This document shows positions 53,319 to 61,213 of a stretch of 64,000 nt of DNA, piece after piece; position 1 is the stretch's first letter; every line of letters begins with the position of its first letter. The stretch lies in assembly GCA_945890495.1 (NCBI GenBank), contig CAMDCO010000001.1:62001-126000 (forward strand). Direction: 5' to 3'. Made by a program: the position numbers and the translations under genes. The notes under the pieces are model-generated. The model searched no databases. It worked only from the letters and a program-made list of their open reading frames with translations, and was not told where the DNA came from. This DNA is from Bordetella parapertussis. GTDB taxonomy: Bacteria; Pseudomonadota; Gammaproteobacteria; Burkholderiales; Thiobacillaceae.

Positions 53319-55898
53319 ATGAATCCGTCGTCGAATCCGCCCCCCATCCCCGCCGATCTCAAGGACCACACGCCGATGATGCAGCAATACCTGCGCATCA
53401 AGGCGGAACACCCGGATCGGCTGCTGTTCTACCGCATGGGCGATTTCTACGAGCTTTTTCATGACGATGCGGAACAGGCCGCCGCCCTCCTCGACATCAC
53501 CCTGACCACGCGCGGCCAGTCCGCCGGGGTGCCCATCCGCATGGCCGGTGTCCCTTTTCACGCCGCCGAGCAATACCTTGCCAAGCTGGTCAAGCGGGGC
53601 ATTTCAGTCGCCATCTGCGAGCAGGTTGGCGACCCCAAGACCAGCAAGGGCCCGGTTGAACGCCGGGTCATGCGAATCGTGACACCCGGCACCCTGACCG
53701 ATGCGGCGCTGCTCGACGACCGGCGCGACACCCGCCTGATGGCCCTCCTGCCCGGCAAGGGGTCCGTGGCCATGGCCTGGCTGACCCTGTCTTCCGGGGA
53801 GTTCCGCGCCAGCGAGGTCGATGCCTCGCGGCTGGCCGCAGAACTGGCTCGTCTGGCCCCAGCCGAGCTGTTGCTCCCAGAGGACTCTCTGCTGCCCGTA
53901 CCGGAAGGCACGGCCTTGGTCCGCCGCCCCTCTTGGCAATTCGATGCCGGTCGCGGCTACCGCCTCCTGTGCGAACACTTCGGCCTGCACAACCTGGACG
54001 CCTTCGGCATCGGCGACCGGCCGGCCATTCAAGCCGTCGCGGGCCTGCTGATCGAATACGCCCAGCACACGCAACAGGCTGCCCTGCCCCATCTGACCGG
54101 CCTCAGCCTCGAGCACCCGGACAGCTTCGTGCAACTCGACGCGGCCGCGCGCCGTACCCTGGAAATCACCGTGACCCTGCGCGGCGCCCCGGCCCCAACG
54201 CTGTTTTCGGAACTAGACCGCTGCGTTACCGGCATGGGCAGCCGCCTCCTGGCACGCTGGCTACACCATCCGCTCACCGACCGGCAGGTCCTCAGCCAGC
54301 GTCTTGATGCCCTGGAGGCCCTCCACGACGCCGATACGGCCCGCGCCCGGATTCGCTCCCAACTTAAGGGCAGCGCCGATGTCGAACGCATCTGCGCCCG
54401 CATCGGCCTCGGTAGCGCACGGCCGCGCGACCTCTCCGGCCTGCGCGACACCCTGCAAAAACTACCCGACCTGCGCGACAGCCTTGCCACCGTCCTGCCC
54501 GCCCTGGCCAATCGTCTGGCCTGCCCACCGGATCTCGCTGAACACCTGCAGTGCGCCCTGCGCCCCGAACCGGCCCCGACCCTGCGCGAGGGCGGCGTCA
54601 TGGCCGATGGCTTCGACCCCCTGCTCGACGAATTGCGCGCCCTACAATCGGACAGCGGCACCTTCCTACTCGAGATCGAACAGCGCGAACGCGAACGCAC
54701 TGGCATCGCCAACCTACGGGTTGAATACAACCGGGTGAGCGGCTTTTATATCGAGGTCAGCCGCGGCCAGACTGACAAGGTCCCAGCCGATTACCACCGC
54801 CGGCAAACGCTGAAAAACTGTGAACGCTACCTGACGCCCGAACTGAAGGCCTTTGAGGCGCGCTACCTGTCCGCCGCCGATCAGTCTCTGGCCCGCGAAC
54901 GCGAACTCTATGCCGAGTTGCTGACCCACCTCGCCGGTCACCTCCCCGAGTTGCAAGCCCTCGCCCAGGCCCTGGCCGAGGTCGACCTCCTGGCCGGCCA
55001 GGCCGAACTCGCCCGCGAACGCGACTACTGTCGCCCTCGTTACCAGACCGAATGGGGCCTCGACATCGTCGCCGGCCGCCACCCGATCGTCGAGACACGC
55101 AGCGAAGGCTTCGTCGCCAACGATCTCCACCTCGACCCGGGCCGGCGCATGCTGCTCATCACCGGCCCCAACATGGGCGGCAAATCGACCTACATGCGCC
55201 AGGCCGCGCTCATCACCCTGATGGCCTGCTGCGGCCTGTTTGTCCCCGCCCGTGCGGTCAACCTCGGCCCCATCGACCAGATCTTCACCCGCGTCGGCAG
55301 CTCGGATGACCTCGCTGGCGGGCGTTCGACCTTCATGGTCGAGATGACCGAGACCGCCGGCATCCTGCTTGGCGCGACCGAGCAGAGCCTGATCCTGATG
55401 GACGAGATCGGCCGGGGCACCTCGACCTTCGACGGCATCTCGATCGCCTGGGCCGTGGCCCGTCACCTCGCCACCCAAACCCGCGCCGCAACCCTGTTCG
55501 CCACCCATTATTTCGAGCTGACCCAACTGGTGCAGCACTATCCGATGCTGGCCAATGCGCACCTCGACGCCATCGAGAACAACGGAAAGCTGACCTTCCT
55601 GCACAGCGTTGAAGACGGCCCGGCCTCGCAAAGCTACGGCCTGCAGGTCGCGCGACTGGCTGGAGTACCGAGCCGCATCATCCAGCAGGCACGGCGCAAG
55701 CTCACCGAACTGGAAGAACAGCAGATCCGCAGCGAGGGCCAGGGCGATCTGTTCCTCGACACGCCCGCCAGCGAGACCATGCCCTCCCCGCTCAGCACCG
55801 CACTGGCTGGCATCGACCCCGACCAACTCACCCCCAAACAGGCGCTCGACGCGCTCTACACCCTAAAGGCCCTGGCCGATGAAAACCCTGCACCTTGA
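53319..55898 (+). CDS. mutS: DNA mismatch repair protein MutS
   Basis: [52 protein letters not shown]; start at MNPSSNPPP. Confidence 0.97.
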   Translation: MNPSSNPPPIPADLKDHTPMMQQYLRIKAEHPDRLLFYRMGDFYELFHDDAEQAAALLDITLTTRGQSAGVPIRMAGVPFHAAEQYLAKLVKRGISVAICEQVGDPKTSKGPVERRVMRIVTPGTLTDAALLDDRRDTRLMALLPGKGSVAMAWLTLSSGEFRASEVDASRLAAELARLAPAELLLPEDSLLPVPEGTALVRRPSWQFDAGRGYRLLCEHFGLHNLDAFGIGDRPAIQAVAGLLIEYAQHTQQAALPHLTGLSLEHPDSFVQLDAAARRTLEITVTLRGAPAPTLFSELDRCVTGMGSRLLARWLHHPLTDRQVLSQRLDALEALHDADTARARIRSQLKGSADVERICARIGLGSARPRDLSGLRDTLQKLPDLRDSLATVLPALANRLACPPDLAEHLQCALRPEPAPTLREGGVMADGFDPLLDELRALQSDSGTFLLEIEQRERERTGIANLRVEYNRVSGFYIEVSRGQTDKVPADYHRRQTLKNCERYLTPELKAFEARYLSAADQSLARERELYAELLTHLAGHLPELQALAQALAEVDLLAGQAELARERDYCRPRYQTEWGLDIVAGRHPIVETRSEGFVANDLHLDPGRRMLLITGPNMGGKSTYMRQAALITLMACCGLFVPARAVNLGPIDQIFTRVGSSDDLAGGRSTFMVEMTETAGILLGATEQSLILMDEIGRGTSTFDGISIAWAVARHLATQTRAATLFATHYFELTQLVQHYPMLANAHLDAIENNGKLTFLHSVEDGPASQSYGLQVARLAGVPSRIIQQARRKLTELEEQQIRSEGQGDLFLDTPASETMPSPLSTALAGIDPDQLTPKQALDALYTLKALADENPAP

Positions 55899-56157
55899 AA
55901 CCGGCGACTGGGCCGCTGACTTCACCCAATGCCACCACCTCGCCGGCCGTCTTGCCGACGGTCTGCTCGACACCCCTATGCGGCTCTCCTTCTACGACCG
56001 CGAACGCAATCTGGAATCGCCCAACGGCGTCTCCGAATGTCACCAAGGCTGCACCACGCCGGGCTGGGTCGATTACGCCATGAATCGGGGCGGTAGCCTG
56101 ATGATTGATTTCGACCACGGCCGCTTCGTCTTCTGCTTCATGGGCACCCCGCTATGA
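55879..56157 (+). CDS. Small conserved-looking protein, possibly AF1514/DUF5619-like
   Basis: 92 aa; [51 protein letters not shown]; overlaps mutS 3' end. Confidence 0.5.
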   Translation: MKTLHLETGDWAADFTQCHHLAGRLADGLLDTPMRLSFYDRERNLESPNGVSECHQGCTTPGWVDYAMNRGGSLMIDFDHGRFVFCFMGTPL

Positions 56158-56600
56158 CCACGACGATGACGGCGCCAATGACCACGCCATCGCAACGCGA
56201 GTGGGACGAGCTGGCCCAGCAACTACTCACCCTACCGGGAGGCGGGCCCGCCGGCATCCTGAACGATTTCTTTGCTGCCACCGCCCGCCCCGTGGAACGG
56301 CACTACAGCGAACGGGAACATTGGGAACTTTCCGAAGGTGGCCGGCTCAAGCTGGAGACCGGCGGCGCGCTGATGCACTATGACGCGACGCATACCGCCA
56401 CGCTCATTGCCCGCCACGAAGATCTGAAAATCCCACCCGGCGCCCCCCCCCTCGCCCTGATGCTCGCCGCGCTGGCCGGTGGCCTGCTTGATGGCCATCC
56501 CCACCCGACCCCCTTCAAGACGCTGAAAACGCTCAGCCCCAAGCTCGCCCGAGCCGCCCAAGAACTGCTGTTGGTGGCCAGTTGTCGCCTGTGTGGCTGA
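56154..56600 (+). CDS. Hypothetical protein
   Basis: 148 aa ORF overlapping upstream stop by 4 nt. Confidence 0.6.
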   Translation: MTTTMTAPMTTPSQREWDELAQQLLTLPGGGPAGILNDFFAATARPVERHYSEREHWELSEGGRLKLETGGALMHYDATHTATLIARHEDLKIPPGAPPLALMLAALAGGLLDGHPHPTPFKTLKTLSPKLARAAQELLLVASCRLCG

Positions 56601-56605
56601 TCACA

Positions 56606-56806
56606 TCAATCCTTCTCGCAGTGCCCGCTGGAGGCACAACCACTACCGCTGCCGCCACTGCAGCTGCCGCAGCCCCGCGCATCCGGGTCGCGGAACGGGC
56701 CTAACTGAGGGTTGTGCCGGGCGAAGTTCTGGTACAGACGATTGACCGCCAGGCCCGCCAGTAGAAGGCCTAGGATCAGGCCCACTGCAACAAGATAGGT
56801 CATCAT
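56606..56806 (-). CDS. Small one-TM protein with Cys-rich C-terminus, coupled to rnfA
   Basis: MMTYLVAVGLILGLLLAGLAVNRLYQNFARHNPQLGPFRDPDARGCGSCSGGSGSGCASSGHCEKD; start overlaps rnfA stop (TGATGA). Confidence 0.75.
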   Translation of the reverse strand: MMTYLVAVGLILGLLLAGLAVNRLYQNFARHNPQLGPFRDPDARGCGSCSGGSGSGCASSGHCEKD

Positions 56807-57393
56807 CCCGCGCTCGCCCCGAGCCCAGCAAAGCCCATAAACACCAAAGACAACAAGCCCGCGAGCATAAGGGCCAGTCCCGTGCCTTGCACCATTTGCG
56901 GAACCGTTGACAGATTCAGGCGTTCACGCAGGCCGGCCATCAAGAGCAGCGCCAGCGTAAAACCGCCGCCACCGGCCAATGCAAACACCATGGATTGGAG
57001 AAAACTGTATTCGCGCGTCGTCTGGAACAGGGCCACGCCGAGCACGGCACAGTTGGTGGTGATGAGTGGCAGGTAGATACCGAGGGCGCGGAACAACATT
57101 GGACTGGTCTTTTTCAGGAACATCTCCACCAATTGCACGGCGGAGGCGATCACCACGATATAGGCGATGAGGCGCAAGAACTGCAGATCCAATGCGGTGA
57201 GCAGCACATTCAGGCCGTAGGCACACAGCGAGGCGACCATCATCACGAAGGTCGTCGCGGCCCCCATCGGCAGGGCGGTATTGAGCCGCCCGGAGACGCC
57301 CAGGAAGGGACACAGACCGAGGAACATCGCCAGCACAAAGTTGTTGGTCAGGAGCGTTCCGATGAAGATCTGGAACAGCGATTCATGTTCCAT
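56803..57393 (-). CDS. rnfA: Rnf electron transport complex subunit A
   Basis: LLTNNFVLAMFLGLCPFLGVSG; start trimmed to MEHESLFQ. Confidence 0.93.
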   Translation of the reverse strand: MEHESLFQIFIGTLLTNNFVLAMFLGLCPFLGVSGRLNTALPMGAATTFVMMVASLCAYGLNVLLTALDLQFLRLIAYIVVIASAVQLVEMFLKKTSPMLFRALGIYLPLITTNCAVLGVALFQTTREYSFLQSMVFALAGGGGFTLALLLMAGLRERLNLSTVPQMVQGTGLALMLAGLLSLVFMGFAGLGASAG

Positions 57394-58012
57394 GACGAAC
57401 CTCCTTGCGTTGCTTCCATCCCGCAAACAGGAGCAACCAACCACCGAGGACGAAGAACCCACCCGGCGGCAGGAGCATGACGATCCAGGGTTGGAAACTC
57501 GGTCCGAACAACGACACGCCGAACAGGCTGCCGGCACCCAAGATCTCGCGCACGCTACCCAGGGCGAAAAGACCTATCGTAAAACCGATACCCATACCGA
57601 ATGCGTTAACCACAGCGATCAGGGGCGGGTGTTTGGAGGCATGCGCCTCCGCGCGACCGAGAATGATGCAATTCACCACAATCAACTGAATAAATGCGCC
57701 GAGCGCCTCATACAAGGCCAGGCTCAGGGCCTGGATCGCATAATCGACCACGGTCACAAAGCTGGCGATGATGACGATGTAGGTGGCGATACGCACCTCC
57801 TTCGGCACCCAATTCCGGATTGTTGACACCAACAGACAGGAAGACACCAACACAAAGGTCGTCGCCAACCCCATGCCCAGAGCATTACTCGCCGACACGG
57901 TCACGGCCAGCGTCGGGCACATACCCAACACCATGACAAAGACGGGGTTCTGTTTCCAGATCCCTTCCATGAAGTTTTCGAAGGCGGTCAGGGTGTGTTC
58001 GCCGGGTTTCAT
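57383..58012 (-). CDS. rnfE: Rnf electron transport complex subunit E
   Basis: WKQNPVFVMVLGMCPTLAVTVSASNALGMGLATTFVL. Confidence 0.95.
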   Translation of the reverse strand: MKPGEHTLTAFENFMEGIWKQNPVFVMVLGMCPTLAVTVSASNALGMGLATTFVLVSSCLLVSTIRNWVPKEVRIATYIVIIASFVTVVDYAIQALSLALYEALGAFIQLIVVNCIILGRAEAHASKHPPLIAVVNAFGMGIGFTIGLFALGSVREILGAGSLFGVSLFGPSFQPWIVMLLPPGGFFVLGGWLLLFAGWKQRKEVRHGT

Positions 58013-58701
58013 GGCGGGGATTCCAGGTTATTTAGATGCGGACGCAGGCGCGGCAACAAGACACGGGCGCTATCATTGATGCCGCGTCCCACTGCGCGCG
58101 AGGTAATGGTCGCGCCAGAGATCGCGTCGATCTCCCAGGGATTGCGTTTGCTGCCATGTTTCACCGTCCGGATCGGATGAGCAAGGCCCTGACCGGAGGC
58201 ATCCAACCGTGCATCAAGGGCAACAAAGTTTTTCTGGAAGGCCGCGTCCGTGCGGATCTTGTCACCAATGCCCGGCGTCTCGCGATGCGCCCCGACGGCA
58301 AAACCGATGATCGCCTGCCGCTGCGGGTCATAGGCGTACAGCACCCGCACCACATCGGCATAACCGACCGCACCCGCCTCGGCCACCAAACCACGCAGAT
58401 GACGATGGGCATCGTAGACCGCATAAACGCGCTGGGCCCCCTTGGGCATCGCTTGGCCCAACCGCAACGGGATCGTTCCTTGCGCACTCACAGCATGAAT
58501 ATGCAAGGCCACCCCTTCAGGGATGAGGGAGAAGATTGACCGCTCCAAGGCAATACGCCGATTCTTGGCGATCGGGTCCAGCGTGCTTTGAAAGGCCGCA
58601 ACGATTAGCACCCCGCACAACAGAGCGACTCCGCCGAGCGTGGCGACCAAGCGCCAACCGGCCGTCACTTCTGCCACAGGATTCGGCAACGGCTCGCTCA
58701 T
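58009..58701 (-). CDS. rnfG: Rnf electron transport complex subunit G
   Basis: FMN attachment motif DAISGATITSRAVGRGIN. Confidence 0.93.
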   Translation of the reverse strand: MSEPLPNPVAEVTAGWRLVATLGGVALLCGVLIVAAFQSTLDPIAKNRRIALERSIFSLIPEGVALHIHAVSAQGTIPLRLGQAMPKGAQRVYAVYDAHRHLRGLVAEAGAVGYADVVRVLYAYDPQRQAIIGFAVGAHRETPGIGDKIRTDAAFQKNFVALDARLDASGQGLAHPIRTVKHGSKRNPWEIDAISGATITSRAVGRGINDSARVLLPRLRPHLNNLESPP

Positions 58702-59738
58702 GACGCCCCCCTCCGTGGCTTGCGCCGCCCGAAGACGCGCGTCGGCAAGCTGCGATCAAGCAAGGGCGCTAGCGCATTACCGAACAGGATGGCATACATC
58801 ACCCCCTCGGACAGGCCGCCAAAATAGCGGATCAGGACCGTCACCGTGCCGATGAGGATCGCGTAGGCCCAGACGGCCAGCGGCGTCACCGGCGAGGTCG
58901 CCATGTCGGTCGCCATGAACATGGCTCCCAACATGAGGCCACCCGACAGCAGGACGAAGACGGGCGGCGGGAAAAAATCAGGGTTGTAGAGATGAAAAGC
59001 GTAGGCCAAGGCTACGGCAGACCCCATCATGCCCACCGGGATACGCCAGTCGAGCATGCCGCGCAAGGCCAGATAAAGCCCACAAACCAAGACCAACATC
59101 GCCGATGTCTCGCCCACGGAGGCGGTGGCAATACCCAGAAGCAGGTCCTCCGGTGCCGTCAGTTGATGCTGAAACTTCCACATAGCCAACGGCGTTGCGC
59201 CGGTGAACGCATCCGCCGAAGCCGCCTTGGCCCAAACCGTAATATCGGGCGGGATCATCAGGGGTGGTGTCAGGGTCGTGGGGATGAATTCATGGAATCG
59301 GTTCGGGGCATAACTCGGGGCCCAGGTCGCAATCGCCGACGGGAAAGCGGCCTGCACAAAGGCCCTCCCAACGAGGGCCGGGTTGAATACATTCATACCT
59401 AGGCCACCGAACAGGATCTTGCCCAACCCCATCGCCACCACTGCGGCCACGGCCGTCATCCAGAGCGGAAACGAGGGCGGCAGGACCAAGGCCAGCAGGA
59501 TGCCGGTGATCATCGCGCTCCAATCCGACAGGGTCGAGGATTGTCCGGAAAGACGGTTAAACAGACGCTCGGTAGCCAGGCACACAATGACCGAGGTTAG
59601 CAGCAGCGCCAATGCGGACAAACCATATAACCAGATTGAAAACAGCGCGATCGGAAGCAAGGCCAGCACTACGTTGAGCATGATGCTCTCAACGCTGAGT
59701 CCCAGGCGTTCATGTGGGGCGCTACGCAGTTCCGTCAT
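58698..59738 (-). CDS. rnfD: Rnf electron transport complex subunit D
   Basis: NVFNPALVGRAFVQAAFP, FTGATPLAMWK, polytopic. Confidence 0.93.
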   Translation of the reverse strand: MTELRSAPHERLGLSVESIMLNVVLALLPIALFSIWLYGLSALALLLTSVIVCLATERLFNRLSGQSSTLSDWSAMITGILLALVLPPSFPLWMTAVAAVVAMGLGKILFGGLGMNVFNPALVGRAFVQAAFPSAIATWAPSYAPNRFHEFIPTTLTPPLMIPPDITVWAKAASADAFTGATPLAMWKFQHQLTAPEDLLLGIATASVGETSAMLVLVCGLYLALRGMLDWRIPVGMMGSAVALAYAFHLYNPDFFPPPVFVLLSGGLMLGAMFMATDMATSPVTPLAVWAYAILIGTVTVLIRYFGGLSEGVMYAILFGNALAPLLDRSLPTRVFGRRKPRRGAS

Positions 59739-59744
59739 CGGGTA

Positions 59745-61181
59745 TCAGGCGGCACGCGCACGCAACAAGCCCTTGGCGACGCGAAATTGCTGCACGAGAG
59801 GGATGCCGGACGGGCAAACCCAAGTACAACAACCGCACTCAAAGCAATCCGCAAGATGGTAGTCGGCGCTCATACTGTCATAGTCCCGTTTCGCGGCCAG
59901 CATCCCAAGCAGGGCGGGATTGAGCCCCATGGGACAGGCCTGAACACATTCGCCACACTTGATGCAAGGGTACACCTTTGCAACCGTTTCCCGCCTAACC
60001 CATTCACGGTCATACACCAAAATCCCAGTCACGCCCTTGGTGACGGGGGCGTCCAGCGAAGTAATGGCCTGGCCCATCATGGATCCGCCGAGGACAACCT
60101 CCAACTCGGCGGGAGCCTCACCCTCCAGCGCGCCCAAACATTGCAACACATGACGGATCGGTGTGCCCAACGGCACCCAGAAATTACCCGGTCGCTTGAC
60201 GGCCGGGCCGGTCACCGTCACCACCCGCTCGGTCAAGCCCTCGCCCGCCGGTAGCAAACGACCCAGCAAGGTCAGAGTACCCACATTATTGACGACCACA
60301 CCGATCTCCGAGGGCAGGCCGCCCGCGGGCACCTCCAGGCCCAGAAGCGACTTGATCAGCATCTTTTCGGCGCCCTGCGGATACTTGGTCTGCACCATCT
60401 CAATCGTTACCCGCCCATCCGCCGGCAGAAACGGGGTCAGTACCGCCACAGCATCGGGCTTGTTATCCTCAATGCCGATGATGGCGCGCCGGGCCCCCAC
60501 CGCGCGCATCGCGTAGCCGATGCCACGCATCAAATCGGCTGGATGTTCGATCATGGTACGGTGATCGCAAGTCAAATACGGCTCGCATTCGCAACCATTA
60601 ACCACCAAGGTATGGATGCGGCGCTCAGGGGGGATGCTCAGCTTGACATGACTAGGGAAGGCCGCGCCGCCCAATCCCACCATCCCGCAGTCTTTGACCG
60701 CCGCAATGATCTCTTCGGGCGCGAGCGCATCCATATCGCGTAGCTCACGCCAGAGCACCTCTTGGGTGGAAGACTCGTAGGCACGGATGATGATGCTTTC
60801 CACCCACGCTCCTGAGGCTGACGGGTGCAACCGGATCGCCTCAACTCGCCCGGTGACAGGGGAATGCAAGGGAACGGACATGAAACCATCGGCCCGTGCA
60901 ATAGGTTGACCGCGAACCACTTCCTCCCCGGGTCGGACAAGGGGTACTGCCGGCTTGCCGATGTGCTGCGCGAGGGGGAGGGAGATGCGCGGCGCATACG
61001 GCAACCGACGAATCGGCTTGCCGGCAGTACTCTTGTGCGTGTCGGGATGAACCCCGCGCGCGAAACTTTTGCGCCTGAACAGCGAAACAAGATACGAAGA
61101 AACGAAGAAGGCTCTAGAAGGCCTCTCGTCTTGCGGAGAGGGCAGAGAACAATCTGCCTCAAGCCCCCCACTTCGTTCCAT
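59745..61181 (-). CDS. rnfC: Rnf electron transport complex subunit C
   Basis: CIKCGECVQACPMGLNP, CFECGCCTWVCPSGIP; exact start uncertain (61181, 61199 or 61244). Confidence 0.9.
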   Translation of the reverse strand: MERSGGLEADCSLPSPQDERPSRAFFVSSYLVSLFRRKSFARGVHPDTHKSTAGKPIRRLPYAPRISLPLAQHIGKPAVPLVRPGEEVVRGQPIARADGFMSVPLHSPVTGRVEAIRLHPSASGAWVESIIIRAYESSTQEVLWRELRDMDALAPEEIIAAVKDCGMVGLGGAAFPSHVKLSIPPERRIHTLVVNGCECEPYLTCDHRTMIEHPADLMRGIGYAMRAVGARRAIIGIEDNKPDAVAVLTPFLPADGRVTIEMVQTKYPQGAEKMLIKSLLGLEVPAGGLPSEIGVVVNNVGTLTLLGRLLPAGEGLTERVVTVTGPAVKRPGNFWVPLGTPIRHVLQCLGALEGEAPAELEVVLGGSMMGQAITSLDAPVTKGVTGILVYDREWVRRETVAKVYPCIKCGECVQACPMGLNPALLGMLAAKRDYDSMSADYHLADCFECGCCTWVCPSGIPLVQQFRVAKGLLRARAA

Positions 61182-61213
61182 GATCGGTCCAGTATCCATG
61201 ACGATGGTATGGC

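Noticed and set aside
54714-55826. 370-aa ORF antisense to mutS
   Set aside because: Mirror ORF of the conserved MutS ATPase domain.
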